The translations under genes and the position numbers were made by a program. From positions 1,302,001-1,366,000 of the forward strand of contig CAVSSX010000007.1 of the NCBI GenBank assembly GCA_963730735.1: a DNA stretch of 64,000 nucleotides, given 5' to 3'. The notes beneath the pieces were generated by a model. That model ran no database searches, was not told the origin of the DNA, and saw nothing but the letters and a program-made list of their open reading frames with translations. Positions 1 through 10,842 of the stretch are shown in pieces (the first letter of the stretch is position 1; each line of letters begins with the position of its first letter). The stretch is from CAVSSX01 sp963730735. GTDB lineage: Bacteria > Actinomycetota > Acidimicrobiia > Acidimicrobiales > RAAP-2.

Positions 1-2378
1 CCAGGACCCCGAACAGAAGCGCTGGATCCAGCAGCACGTCGAGGGCGTGCCCGACGACGCTCGCGGCCGACGAGCAGCGCCACATCCTCGACCGGCTGAA
101 CGCGGCCGAGGCCTTCGAGCGGTTCCTGCACACCCGTTACGTCGGCCAGAAGCGCTTCGGCCTCGAAGGCGCGGAGTCGACCATCGTCGCTGCTCGACGC
201 CGTGCTCGACGAGGCGGCCGGCCGCGGGCATCCGAGGTCGTCATGGGCATGGCCCACCGAGGCCGGCTGAACGTGCTCGCCAACATCGTCGGCAAGTCCT
301 ACGGCGAGATCTTCGAGGAGTTCGAGGGCGACCTCGACCCCGAATCGGTCCAGGGCTCGGGCGACGTGAAGTACCACAAGGGCGCCGTCGGCAAGTTCAC
401 CGGGCGCGCCGGGCGCGAGCATACCGGTCACGCTGGCGTCGAACCCGTCGCACCTCGAGGCGGTCGACCCCGTCGTCGAGGGCATGGCGCGGGCCAAGCA
501 GGACCGGCTCACCACCGACCGACGGCACGCCCATGGTGCTCGGCGTGGCCGACCTTCCCGTCCTGTCGCTCCTCGTCCACGGCGACGCCGCCTTCGCCGG
601 CCAGGGCGTCGTCGCCGAGACACTCGAGCTGTCGCTGCTCGGGCTACCGCACCGGCGGCACCGTCCACGTGGTCATCAACAACCAGCTCGGCTTCACCAC
701 CGCGCCCGAGTCGGCCCGGTCGTCGGTGTACCCGACCGACGTGGCCAAGATGGTCCAGGCCCCGATCTTCCACGTGAACGGCGACGATCCCGAGGCGTGC
801 GTGCGGGCGGCGCGGCTGGCCTTCGGCTTCCGGCAGGAGTTCCACAAGGACGTCGTGATCGACCTCGTCTGCTACCGGCGCCACGGCCACAACGAGGGGG
901 ACGACCCGAGCTACACCCAGCCGCTCATGTACCAGCATCGACGCCAAGCGCTCGGTGCGCAAGCTCTACACCGAGACGCTCGTGCGCCGGGGCGACATCA
1001 CGATGGACGAGGCCGAGCGGGCCCTCGACGACTTCGACGCCCGGCTGCAGGCGGCCCTGGACGAGGTCCGGGCCGAGCGCCGCCGCAGCCCGACGCGACT
1101 GCCGCCGCCGGCGAGCCGCGCGACGCCGGCCATCCCACCGGTGGCGACCGGGGTCGACGCCGCGACGTCCTGCGAGCCGCTGGCCGCCGCACCGCGACCG
1201 TGCCCGAGGGCTTCACGATCCACCCGAAGCTCGCCCGGCAGTTCGACCAGCGGGCCGAGATGGTCGCAGGCGGCCAGGTCGACTGGGCGCTCGGCGAGGC
1301 GCTCGCCTTCGGCATCCTGCTGCTCGAGGGCGTCGACGTCCGGCTCACCGGCCAGGACACCCGGCGCGGCACCTTCAGCCAGCGCCACGCCGTGCTCGTC
1401 GACTACGAGACCGGCGACGAGTGCGTCCCGCTGGCCCATCTCCGGGACGAGTGGCCGGTCGCCGCACCGCGCGCCGGTCGAGCGGGCCGCTCGGCCGCTT
1501 CACGGTCCACGACTCGCTGCTGTCGGAGTACGCGGCGCTCGGCTTCGAGTACGGCTACTCGGTCGAGGCCCCGACGCCCTGGTCGCCTGGGAGGCGCAGT
1601 TCGGCGACTTCGTCAACGGCGCCCAGATCATCATCGACAACTTCATCGTGGCCGCCGAGGACAAGTGGGGCCAGCACGCCGGGCTCGTCCTGTTGCTCCC
1701 CCACGGCTACGAGGGCCAGGGCCCCGAGCACTCCTCGGCCCGCATCGAGCGGTTCCTGACGCTGTGCGCCCGCGGCAACCTCCGGGTCGCGCACCAACGA
1801 CGGCGGCCCAGTACTTCCACCTGCTGCGGGCCCAGGTGCTCGGCGCCCCGGTCCCGCTGGTCGTGATCACGCCCAAGTCGCTGCTGCGGGCCCACGCCAC
1901 CCGGCTCGGCGCTCGCGAGCTGCCACCGGATCGTTCGCCGAGGTGCTCGACGACCCGGCGGTCACCGGCCGCGACGGCCGTGCGCCGGGTGGTGCTGTGC
2001 AGCGGCAAGATCGCCCACGAGGCCATGGCCCGGCGCGACGCTGGCTGGCCGGCACGGTGCCGGCCCCCGTGCGGCCCGGGGGCCGACCGCCACGAGCCTA
2101 GGCGGTGGCGATCGTGCGGGTCGAGCAGCTCTATCCCTGGCCGGACGAGCCGCTCGAGGCGGTGCTCGACCGCTACCCGCGCCGACGAGGTGGTGTGGCT
2201 CCAGGAGGAGCCCGAGAACATGGGGGCGTGGTCCTTCGTCCACGCCCGGCTGCACCGCTGCTCGCGACCGCTACGCCCTGCGCCATGTGAGCCGGAGCGA
2301 GTCGGCCAGCCCGGCGACCGGGAGCGCGCGCTCCACCAGCTCGAGCAGGCGGACCTTCTCGACCGGGCCGTCGGCTGA
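1..2378 (+). CDS. kgd: 2-oxoglutarate dehydrogenase E1 / Kgd, 3' part
   Basis: This is the C-terminal part of the thiamine-diphosphate E1 component that decarboxylates 2-oxoglutarate in the TCA cycle. The N-terminus lies off the left edge. Translation in shifting frames gives the hallmark stretches MGMAHRGRLNVLANIVGKSY (from 243), HVVINNQLGFTT (about 670) and CYRRHGHNEGDDPSYTQP (about 870), in SucA/Kgd order. The end reads HQLEQADLLDRAVG before TGA at 2376-2378, like the C-terminus of mycobacterial Kgd. At least a dozen single-base frameshifts interrupt it (for example near 60, 190, 415, 525 and 645), several of them one extra base in a C or G run. I read these as sequencing errors rather than decay. 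Whether the complete protein also carries the E2-like N-terminal domain of actinobacterial Kgd cannot be seen. Confidence 0.9.
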   Translation, partial: RTPNRSAGSSSTSRACPTTLAADEQRHILDRLNAAEAFERFLHTRYVGQKRFGLEGAESTIVAARRRARRGGRPRASEVVMGMAHRGRLNVLANIVGKSYGEIFEEFEGDLDPESVQGSGDVKYHKGAVGKFTGRAGREHTGHAGVEPVAPRGGRPRRRGHGAGQAGPAHHRPTARPWCSAWPTFPSCRSSSTATPPSPARASSPRHSSCRCSGYRTGGTVHVVINNQLGFTTAPESARSSVYPTDVAKMVQAPIFHVNGDDPEACVRAARLAFGFRQEFHKDVVIDLVCYRRHGHNEGDDPSYTQPLMYQHRRQALGAQALHRDARAPGRHHDGRGRAGPRRLRRPAAGGPGRGPGRAPPQPDATAAAGEPRDAGHPTGGDRGRRRDVLRAAGRRTATVPEGFTIHPKLARQFDQRAEMVAGGQVDWALGEALAFGILLLEGVDVRLTGQDTRRGTFSQRHAVLVDYETGDECVPLAHLRDEWPVAAPRAGRAGRSAASRSTTRCCRSTRRSASSTATRSRPRRPGRLGGAVRRLRQRRPDHHRQLHRGRRGQVGPARRARPVAPPRLRGPGPRALLGPHRAVPDAVRPRQPPGRAPTTAAQYFHLLRAQVLGAPVPLVVITPKSLLRAHATRLGARELPPDRSPRCSTTRRSPAATAVRRVVLCSGKIAHEAMARRDAGWPARCRPPCGPGADRHEPRRWRSCGSSSSIPGRTSRSRRCSTATRADEVVWLQEEPENMGAWSFVHARLHRCSRPLRPAPCEPERVGQPGDRERALHQLEQADLLDRAVG

Positions 2379-2437
2379 GCGGGTACAGGCGACATCGCCG
2401 GAATCGTGGTCCGGCTCGCCGGTGACGGGACAGCGGG

Positions 2438-3920
2438 ATGCCTGAGAGGCACCACGTCATCGTGGACGGGTCCAACCTGGCCACCGAGGGCCGGACCCTG
2501 CCGAGCCTGGCCCAGCTGGACGAGGCGGTCCGGGCCTACGCCGCCGAGGACCCCGACGCCGAGATCGTGGTGGTCGTCGACGCCTCGTTCGAGCACCGGA
2601 TCGACCCGACCGAGCGCGAGCAGCTCGAGCAGGCGGAGCTCCCCGGCGAGGTCGTGTCGCCGCCGGCGGGCGCCATCGGCCGGGGTGACGCCTTCGTCCT
2701 GCGCATCGCCGAGCGGACCGGGGCGACGGTGCTGTCGAACGACTCCTTCCAGGAGTTCCACGGCGAGCATCCCTGGTTGTTCGACGGGGCCGGCTCGTCG
2801 GCGGGAAGCCGGTCCCCGGCGTCGGCTGGATCTTCACGCCGCGGATCCCGGTGCGCGGCCCGAAGAGCCGGGAGTCGACGGCCAAGGCCCGGCGTGACGG
2901 CGACCTCCCGTCCTCGGAGAGAGCCGCCGAGGTTGCCAAGCGGCGAAGAGGCGGCCGAGCTGGCGCCGGTCCACCCCGATGGCTCCGCGCCGGCGGTGGG
3001 CGATGTGTGGGGCGCGGCCGCCCCGGACGGCGAGGTCGGGGGGGAGCCGGCCCCGCCGGCCAAGACCACCAAGCGGGCGTCCAAGAAAGCCGCCGCCGCC
3101 GACGCCGTCGAGCCGGCCCCGGCCAAGGCGGCCAAGACCACCAAGAAGGCCACCAAGAAGGCGTCGAAGAAGGCGGTGGCGGCCGAGGAGGCCGCCGAGA
3201 CTGCGGACCGCGCCGGCCGACGAGGACGTCGAGGCCCCGGCCAAGGTGGCCACCGCCACCAAGAAGGCCACGAAGAAGGTGGCCAAGAAGGCCACCGCGG
3301 CCAAGAAGGCCACTGCTTCGGCGACCCCGTCGGAGTCCGACGAGACGGTCGAGCCGTCCGTCGAAGAGGCGACGGTCGAGGCCGCCCCGACCCCCCGCCG
3401 GGGTGCTCGCCGCTCGGCGGCCGAGGACGACCAGGTGCTGCGGGCCATCGACGACGCCACCGCCGAAGCGCTCGCCCCGCCCGAGCCGCCGCCGACGACG
3501 TCGAGGTCGGGTCGAGGTCGAAGCGGGCCGCCGCCACGGCCGTCGAGGCCGCCGCCACCACCACCGAGGTCGACGATGGCGGGCCCAAGCGCCGCCGACG
3601 GTCACGACGCCGCCGCCGCCATGAACGAGCCGCTGGCCTTCATCAACTTCGTGGCGACCTACCCGCTCGGGGGCGAGGTCGAGGGTGAGGTCGTCTCGTT
3701 CACCTCGCACGGGGCCATGGTCGACGTCGGGCTGCCCGACGGCGGCATGTTGCACTGTTACATCCCGCTGTCGGGTCTGGGCGATCCGGCCCCGACAAGG
3801 CCCGTGAGGTGATCTCCAAGGGCGAACGCCGGCCGTTCGTCCTCATCAGCTTGGACCCGCCCCGCCGGGTGGCCGAGCTGGCCGTGCCGGGATCGGTCCC
3901 GGGTGGTTCCCGCCGGCTGA
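2438..3920 (+). CDS. NYN/PIN-type RNase with Lys-rich linker and S1 RNA-binding domain
   Basis: The N-terminal about 140 residues resemble the Zc3h12a-like NYN ribonuclease fold: HHVIVDGSNLATEG at the start (first acidic residue in VDGSN), a VVVVDASFEHRID strand, then GRGDAFVLRIAERTGATVLS followed by NDSFQEF, which carry the remaining acidic residues expected of a PIN/NYN active site. After a short basic stretch (GPKSRES) comes an Ala/Lys-rich segment (about 3060-3330) with KKATKKASKKA-like repeats resembling histone-like tails. The C-terminus (about 3625-3900) is an S1-type OB fold (GEVEGEVVSFTSHGAMVDVG). Several frameshifts fall in the Lys-rich part and near 3793. The stop is taken as TGA 3918-3920 after the last shift. 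Function is inferred to be RNA cleavage or quality control in the cytoplasm; the substrate is unknown. Confidence 0.75.
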
Positions 3921-3923
3921 ACC

Positions 3924-4618
3924 GTCACCCTGGTCCTCTGGGATATCGACGGGACCTTGATCGACAGTGGGGGCGTGGGGGCGCTGGTCTTCGACCAGGC
4001 CATCGAACTGGTGCTGGGGTGCCGCCCGGCCCCGGCCGAAGATGGGGGGAAGACCGACCCCCAGATCGTCCGGGAGTACCTGGCCGTCGTGGCCCCCGGG
4101 GCCGGGGACGAGCACCTGCCGGCGGTCCTCGGCCACCTGAGCCGATTGCTGGGCGAGGCCCAGGAGCGGGTGACCGGTCCGGCCACGTCATGCCGGGGGG
4201 CCGGAGGCCCTGGCCCGGCTGGCCGGGGATCCCCGGTTCGTCCAGACCGTCCTGACCGGCAACATAGTGTCCAACGCCGGGGTCAAGCTGGCGGCGTTCG
4301 GGCTCGACCAGTGGCTCGACCTCTCGCTCGGGGCCTTCGGCAGCGATGACGCCGACCGCCTCCAGCTGGTGCCGGTCGCCCTCGACCGGGTCGCCGGGCG
4401 CCGGCGGCTGCGGTTCGCACCCGAGGAGGTCTGGGTCGTCGGGGACTCGGTCCCCGACCTGGCCTGTGCCCGGGCGGCCGGCGTCCGCTGCCTGCTCGTG
4501 GCCACCGGGGCGCCGACCGACCAGGCCTCGAAGCGCTCGGCGCGGATGCCGTCCGTGACGACCTGGCCGACACCGACGCGTCGCGGCCTGCTCTCCACCG
4601 GGGCGTCACCCCGGGTAG
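3924..4618 (+). CDS. HAD-superfamily hydrolase, phosphoglycolate-phosphatase-like
   Basis: The protein opens with VTLVLWDIDGTLIDSGG, the HAD nucleophile motif DxDGT. Later, in a shifted frame, it has LTGNIVSNAGVKLAAFG (motif II threonine) and EEVWVVGDSVPDLACARAAG (motif III/IV GDS-D). Length (about 230 aa) and cap position fit the phosphoglycolate phosphatase/Gph branch, which removes phosphate from small phosphorylated metabolites; the exact substrate is not shown. The start is uncertain: a stop lies at 3918-3920 in this frame and no ATG/GTG/TTG precedes the motif, so the start codon is probably affected by a base error. Frameshifts occur near 4180 and 4530. The end is taken as TAG 4616-4618, just before fabZ. 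Confidence 0.75.
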
Positions 4619-4629
4619 CCTCGCCCACC

Positions 4630-5052
4630 GTGAACCCGGTCGACCTCCTGCCCCACCGCGACCCCTTCCTGTTCGTGAGCGAGGTCGTCGCGGTCGAGCG
4701 GGGTGTGTCGGCCTCGGGCGCTGGAGCTGACCGGCGAGGAGGCGTTCTTCGCCGGTCACTTCCCCGGCCGCCCCACCCTGCCCGGCGTCCTGATGGTGGA
4801 GTCGCTGGCCCAGCTGGGCGGCATCGCCGTGTTGGCCGACCCCGCTACACCGGCAAGCTGCCCCTCTTCGGCGGCATCGAGCGAGCCCGGTTCCGGCGCC
4901 AGGTGGTGCCGGGCGACACCCTCGAGCTCGAGGTCACATGGGGCGGCTGTCGGCCCGGGCCGGCAGGGGCCACGGCAGGGCCACTGTCGGTGGGGCCAGA
5001 CGGCCTGTGAGGCCGACCTGCTGTTCGTGATCGTGATCGCCAGTCGGCCTGA
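4630..5052 (+). CDS. fabZ: 3-hydroxyacyl-ACP dehydratase FabZ-like
   Basis: This is a hotdog-fold dehydratase of fatty-acid synthesis that removes water from 3-hydroxyacyl-ACP. The start GTG 4630 gives NPVDLLPHRDPFLFVSEV, containing the FabZ catalytic His in LPHR-PF. It is followed by GHFPGRPTLPGVLMVESLAQ, with the catalytic Glu in the central helix, and then FGGIERARFRRQVVPGDTLE, the usual FabZ strand. Frameshifts occur near 4715, 4845 and 4945. The stop is approximate (TGA between 5028 and 5052). About 140 residues is normal for FabZ. It lies tightly between the HAD gene and xthA on the same strand, so co-transcription is likely. Confidence 0.85.
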
Positions 5053-5054
5053 AT

Positions 5055-5837
5055 TTGCGCCTGGCCACCTGGAACGTCAACTCGCTGATCGCCCGCCTGC
5101 CCCGGGTGACGGAGTGGATCGAGCAATCAGCCCGACGTGCTGTGCCTGCAGGAGACCAAGCGCGCCGATGACAAGCTTCCCCGCCGCGCTTCGCCGATCT
5201 GGGCTACGAGTCGGTCCACCACGGCGACGGGCGCTGGAACGGGGTGGCCCTGCTCAGCCGGGTCGGCCTCGACGACGTGGCCCCGGCTTCGGCACCGCCG
5301 ACGACGAGCACGGGCGCGGTTCGTGGCCGCCACCTGCGGCGGGGTGCGGGTGCATTCGGTCTACGTGCCCAACGGCCGCAGCCTGGACAACGAGTACTAC
5401 CCGATCAAGCTGGCCTGGTTGGCCCAGCTGCGCGCCACCTCGACGCCGCGGGACCCGGCGACGTCGGTGGCCGTGTGCGGCGACTTCAACGTGGCCCCCA
5501 CCGACAGCGACGTGTGGGACCCGGCCGTTCGTCGGCGCCACCCACGTCAGCGAGCCCGAGCGCCAGGCCCTGCGCCTCGAGGAGTGGGGGCTGACCGACG
5601 TCTTCCCGCGGTTCAACGAGCCGGGGACGTTCACCTGGTGGGACTACCGGGCCGGCGACTTCCACCAGGGCCGGGGCCTGCGCATCGACCTGGTGCTGCT
5701 GAGCCGCGACCTGGCCGAGCGGCCCCCGGGGCCTGGGCGACCGCGACGCCCGCAAGGGCACCAAGCCGTCGGACCACGCCCCGGTGGTGGTCGACTTGGC
5801 TGAGCTCGGCCTTATCCGAGGGCAGCGACCTCGATGA
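5055..5837 (+). CDS. xthA: Exodeoxyribonuclease III family AP endonuclease
   Basis: This is a Mg-dependent exonuclease/AP endonuclease of base-excision repair. Motifs appear in family order: RLATWNVNSLIARLP, VLCLQETKRADDKLP (metal-binding Glu), VYVPNGRSLDNEYY, GDFNVAPTDSDVWDP (D-N pair), WWDYRAGDFHQGRGLRIDLV and KPSDHAPVVVDLA (catalytic D-H). Start TTG 5055 keeps the whole N-terminal motif in frame. Frameshifts occur near 5125, 5180, 5300, 5525 and 5725. The stop is TGA 5835-5837 in the frame of the last motif (a TGA at 5801 is in another frame), giving a small tail-to-tail overlap with the following minus-strand gene. Confidence 0.88.
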
Positions 5838-7361
5838 GCGAGGGCCCGGGCTCGGCGTAGGGCCCGCTCGAGTGGGCGGACAACTCCTCGGCCGCTCGAC
5901 CCGGCGGGCCGGCACGCCCATGCCGCGGGCCAGGTGGGTGAAGTCGAGGTCGGGGTTGGTCAGGTCGAGCAGCGCCGGGCCGCCGGGCCCCCGGCATCGG
6001 CGCCCACCCGCTGCAGCTCGATGTTCAAGATGGCGTAGCTGCGGTTGGCCAGGATCACCGTGGTCACGTTCAGCTCCTCGCGGGCCTGGGTCCACAGCGC
6101 CTGGAGGGTGTACATGGCGCTGCCGTCGGCCTGGAGGCTGAGCACCGGGCGCTCCGGGGCGGCCACCGCGGCGCCGGTCGCCATCGGCAGGCCGAGGCCG
6201 ATGGCCCCGCCGGTCAGGGTGAGCCAGTCGTGGCGGGGGGCGCCGGCGGTGGCGCCGGAGACGAAGAGGCCGGGAGGTGTTGCCCTCGTCGACCACGATG
6301 GCGTGCTCGGGCAGCGTGGCCCCGATCGCGGCGGCCAGGGTCTGCGTCGAGCCTCCCGGTCGGTCGAGCGGGACGCACGCTGCGGCCACCCGGCCGGGCC
6401 GCGGCGGGGCACCCAGCGCGTCGGCCAGCGCCGAGAGGGCCGCCGTGCGTCCTCGCGGGGGCCGCAGGGTGTGGACCGTGCAGCCGGCGGGGACCAGGTC
6501 GCTCGGCTTGCCGGGATAGGCGAAGAAGGACACCGGCGGGCGGCGTCGACCAGCACCAGGTGCGGCCCCGTCGAGCTGGGCCTGGGCCATCTCGGCGAAG
6601 TAGGCCAAGCGCTCGAAGGCGGGGAGGCCGGCGCCCCGTTCGAGGTTGGCCGGGAAGGTCTCGCCCAGCACCTTGGCCCCGGTGGCGGTGCCGACGCGTT
6701 GCGCCGCCACGGCCCCGCGGGCGCAGGGCCGACCCGCCGAACAGCACCACGGTGGGTCGCCGTCGGCCAGGACGCGGGCAGCGTCGCGATCACTCCCGGC
6801 GGACGGGCACCGGGTCCCGGGACGCGGGGGCGCGGCCCGCCGGGCACCCGCCGGCAGGTCGCTCCACGAGACATCGGCCGGGAGGATCAGGGTGGCGACC
6901 CGGCCGGGCGGCCACAGGCCGCGGCCACGGCATCGGCCGCGTCGGCGCCGACGTCCTCGGGCCGGCCGGCGACCCGGAACCAGCCCGAGACGGCGCCGGC
7001 CAGGGCGTCGATGTCGGACTCGAGCGGGGCGTCGAGCGCTTGTGGTAGGTGGCGTGGTCGCCGACGATGTTGACCATCGGGGTGCGGGCCCGCCGGGCGT
7101 TGTGCAGGTTGGCCAGCCGTTGCCCAGGCCCGGACCGAGGTGCAGCAACGTGGCCGCCGGCCGGCCGGTCATCCGGCCGTAGCCGTCGGCGGCGCCGGTG
7201 ACCACCCCCTCGAAGAGGCCGAGGACGGCCGGCATCTCGGGTACGTCGTCGAGGGCCGCCACGAAATGCATCTCAGAGGTGCCGGGATTGGCGAAACAGA
7301 CCGAGACGCCGTGGTCGACCAGCGACCCGAGGAGGGCCCGGGCACCGTTCGGCGTCGGCAT
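5812..7361 (-). CDS. Thiamine-diphosphate enzyme, IlvX/acetolactate-synthase-like
   Basis: This ThDP-dependent enzyme has about 515 residues. The N-terminal pyrimidine-binding domain shows CFANPGTSEMHFVAALDD with the activating Glu. The C-terminal domain shows HDWLTLTGGAIGLGLPMATG and the ThDP motif ADGSAMYT...NRSYAIL. The N-terminal signature and length match the IlvX/MdlC-like branch annotated as acetolactate synthase in mycobacteria, but no regulatory subunit is nearby and the substrate (pyruvate, glyoxylate or another 2-oxoacid) cannot be told. Start ATG 7361-7359 (MPTPNGARALLGSL); stop TAA 5814-5812. Frameshifts occur near 7110, 7035, 6900, 6740, 6545, 6270 and 5985. It is immediately downstream of the glcD-like gene and probably co-transcribed with it. 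Confidence 0.8.
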
Positions 7362-7394
7362 GGACAAAGCTCGCCCGCCACGACGCCGACGACG

Positions 7395-8789
7395 TCGGGT
7401 ATCGGTCGAACAGACGCCCCGGGCCTGGAGCGTGCCTCGAGGGTCGAAGACCGCTTTGATCCGTCGCATGAGTTCGAGCTTCAACGGGTCGTCCACTGGG
7501 TCGCGAGCTCGTGCCCCTTCTGGGGCGCCGATGCCGGCGTTCACCCGACATGGCTCCGCCCACGGCCACCGCCGCCTCGAGCACCGCGTGGACCAGTGCT
7601 GTCCGGCGGACCGGATCGGGCTGGAAGACGGTCAGGTGCACGTTGCCGTCACCGACGTGGCCTCAACCGAGCACCAAGGACCCATCAGGCCTGGCGAGTG
7701 CGGCCACCGTCGCCAGGTACCCGGCGATGGCCGAGCGCGGCACCACGGCATCGACCAGATCGTCCGCCCCTGGCGGCCTCGGAGGCGACCCGACAATGCG
7801 CTCTCCCGGGCGGCGATGAGCGTGGCGCCGGCGGCGTCGGGGAGTACGTACACCTCCAGGGCGCCGGTCGACGTGAGCAGGTCGGCGAGCGCTTCCACGT
7901 CGTCGTCGAGGTGCTCGCCGACGGCGCCCTTCGAGCACGACGACGAGCCAGGCGGTGGCGGCCGGTGCGGATGTCCTCGGCCACACCCAGCTCGATCCCG
8001 GCCGCCTCGGTGATGCTGGCCAGGCTGAGGGCGTCGAGGTACTCGAGGATGACCGGGGCGAGGCCGCTGGCCACGACCGTCGGCACCGCCCGGGTGAGCG
8101 TGCCGAGGTCGGGGTAGGGGACGAGCACCGTCGCCCCGTGGGTCGGACGAGGCTCGAGCCGGAGCACCGCCTCGGTCGTGAGGGCCAGCGTGCCCTCGGA
8201 GCCGATGAGCAGCTGGCAGAGGTCGTAGCCGTTGAACGACTTCGCTTACTTTCCGCCGCAACCAAGCACCTGACCGTCGGCCAGCACGACCTCGAGGCCC
8301 AGGACCCGTGTCCGGGCGACGCCGTGGCGGATGGCCCGCATGCCTCCGGCGTTGGTCCCGATGTTGCCGCCGATCGACGCACTGGACTCACCCGGGAAGA
8401 CGGGGTACGTCAAGCCGAGCGGCAGGAGTGCCTCGTCGAGCTGGGCCAGCGTGACGCCGGGCTGCACCACGGCGATCTGGTTGTCGACGTCGATCTCGAC
8501 GATGGTGTGCATCCGGTCGAAGGCCACGACGATGCCGTCGGCGACGGGCTGGGCGGCGCCCGAGAGCCCGGTGCCGCTGCCCCGGGCCACCACGGCCACC
8601 CCGGCGTCGTCGGCCCACGCCACGATGGCCGCCACCTCGGCGGTGGTGGTCGGGAAGACGACCGCCTGGGGGACGATCTGGTCCAGCTGTCAGGGACTCG
8701 TCGTGGGTGTAGACCTCCCCGGCATCGACCCCGGCGACGACCTCGACCGGTCCGAGGGCCGACTGCAGCTGCTCGACGATGTCTCCCAA
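7395..8789 (-). CDS. glcD: FAD-linked oxidase, glycolate/D-lactate oxidase GlcD-like
   Basis: This PCMH-type flavoprotein oxidises 2-hydroxyacids (glycolate or D-lactate) to 2-oxoacids. The N-terminal FAD-binding part shows GSGTGLSGAAQPVADG and PGESSASIGGNIGTNAGG. The C-terminal cap shows GHVGDGNVHLTVFQ and GAMSGEHGIG, both typical of GlcD. The start is TTG 8789-8787, supported by an AGGGGG ribosome-binding site six bases upstream. Frameshifts occur near 8680, 8245, 7935, 7770, 7660 and 7515. No stop is visible between about 7410 and the next gene start at 7361, so the 3' end is approximate and a stop may have been lost to a base error. No glcE/glcF is present in the window. Confidence 0.82.
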
Positions 8790-8880
8790 CGCTGCCCCCT
8801 GTTCTACGGCGTGGTGGTGCGGGCCGCGTGGTCGGGCCCGACCACACGGCCGAGAGGACCGGAGCATCGAAGGGCGGGCT

Positions 8881-10661
8881 CTAGGGCAGGGTGGCCCGGA
8901 TGGCGGCGAGGGGCGTGAGGCCACCGTGGCCCGGTCGCTCTGGGCAGCCTCGGCGGTGAAGTCGCTCGGCAGGCTCGGAGCACGCCAGCCAGCCACGGCG
9001 AGGGCTTGCGCTCGGGCCGGGCCGCCGGCCGCCTCACGTCGTCGGCGAACCTCGCCCAGGTGCAGGTGAGCTCGAATTCGGACCGGGTGAGGGCCACGGA
9101 GACAAACTCACGCTCTTCCTGGCGGGCCCGGTCGGTCCGGGCGGCGGCGAAGGGCACCAGGCCGTCGGACGTCCCGATCACGTAGACGACCGGCCATTGG
9201 AGGCCTTTGGCCCGGTGGAAGGTCGTGAGGACCACGCTCACCTGGTCCGGCCCCACGTGGCCGCCGACCGCCACGCTGCCCGCGTCGACGGCTGGGGGAG
9301 CTTCGGTCGTCGCACCGTCGTCGTCGGACCAGGGGGACGGCTCGTCGTCCCCGTCGTCGGGATCGTCGAGTCGGCCGACGCCGGTGGCCAACGTGGTACG
9401 GACGTCCGTGGTGGGGCTGGCGTCGGTGCCGGCCAGCTTGAACGGGATCCGCTCGGCCCGGAGCGCGGCACCAATAGTGGGGCACGAAGCCGGGCATTGG
9501 TCCGGGCCAGCACGGCGAACTGGAGCGAGCGGCGCCCCGGGGCACGTGGGCCCGCCACAGCTGTCGGGCCACCCAGGCCGCCTCGGCGTCCTCGGTGGGG
9601 TGGTCGACCACCCCGGGCACCGGCCCGTCGAGCCGGGTGCTGGAAGGGGCCGACTCGTCGGCCAGGCCGAGGGCGGCCGTGGCCACGGTGACCACCTGTG
9701 GTGAGCTGCGGTGGTTCTCGTCGAGCACGCAGGACCCGGGTTCCCGGCAGCACGCTCGGGCAACCGGCTGAGCAGGGTGGGATCGGCGCCGTTCCAGCCG
9801 TAGACCGACGAGCTGTTTTGGGTCGCCGACGACGAAGAGGTCGGGCTCGTCCCCGATCAGTAGGTGCAACAGAGCGGTATTGGGCTGGGTTGACGTCCTG
9901 CATCTCGTCGACGAACAGGTGCCGGAACCGCCAGCGCACGGTGGTGGCGAATTCCCGGTCCTCTTCCAGCAGGTCACCGCACCGCCAGAGCAGGTCGTCG
10001 AGGTCGAACACCGATGCTTGGGCTGCTTGGCGTCCTCATACGCCCGGTAGGCGGCAGCCACGGTGGAAGGCGGGCAGGGGGGAGCGGCGCGCCGCTTCCC
10101 GGGCCGCCGCCTCGTAGGCCTCCGGGGTCACGAGGCTGGGTCGGGGCCGGAGCCGATCTCGGTCTCGAGCTGGGCCGTGGCCGCCCCCGGTCGGCCACCG
10201 GGGCGCCCTGGACCTGGAGGAGCCGTTCGATGCCCCCCGGTCCCCGAGCGCCGCCGTGAGCAGCGGCCGGCGATCGGCCAGCACCGTCGGGGCGGGCTGG
10301 CCCCGGTCGGATCGCTGTTGGGTCAAAGAGGGCCAGGGCCGTGCGGTGGAACGTCCCGGCCTCGCACACTGGCCGACCTCGAGGGCCCACAGGCCGCTGG
10401 CGGAGCTCGTCGGCGGCCTTGCGGGTGAAGGTGCACACCAGGACGTGGGCCGGGTCGGCCGTCCCGTCGCCGGCCCGTCGGGCCACCCGCAATGTCAGGA
10501 CCCGGGTTTTCCCGGTTCCGGCGCCGGCCAGCACGCACAGGAGCGGGTCGGTCGCCGTCCACCGCCTCGTACTGGGCCGGGGTGAGGCCTCGGAGCACGG
10601 CGGCGGGGTCACGGGCTTGGAGTAACTCACGGAGGCCTACCGTACTGATTGGTCGCGCCAT
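8881..10661 (-). CDS. UvrD/Rep-family ATP-dependent DNA helicase (UvrD2-like)
   Basis: This is a superfamily 1A helicase that unwinds DNA in repair. The Q motif region GLTPAQYEAV is followed by Walker A LAGAGTGKTRVLTLRVA, motif Ia CTFTRKAADELRQR, Walker B FVDEMQDVNPAQ (motif II), motif IV ENHRSSPQVV, then VVLTTFHRAKGLQWPVVYV (motif V) and EREFVSVALTRSEFELTCTW (motif VI, TRA-like TRS). At about 590 aa it is shorter than E. coli UvrD (about 720) and fits the actinobacterial UvrD2 group without a visible HRDC tail. Start ATG 10661 (MARPISTVGLRELLQ); stop TAG 8883-8881 after a final frameshift. At least eight frameshifts are present. Confidence 0.82.
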
Positions 10662-10842
10662 CGGGCGCCACGAGGAGCTGGGGAGGGTCAAGGGGAGGCC
10701 AGGGGCTCGTTGGGAGGGTGACCGCCAGCCGGCGACCGTGGGGCACGCCGAGGAGAGGGCGCATGGGGACAGGCGAACAGGGGCTCGGGACGGCGGCGGC
10801 GGCGGGTGGGGTGCGCCGTGTTGCCAGGTCGGCGCCTGACCC

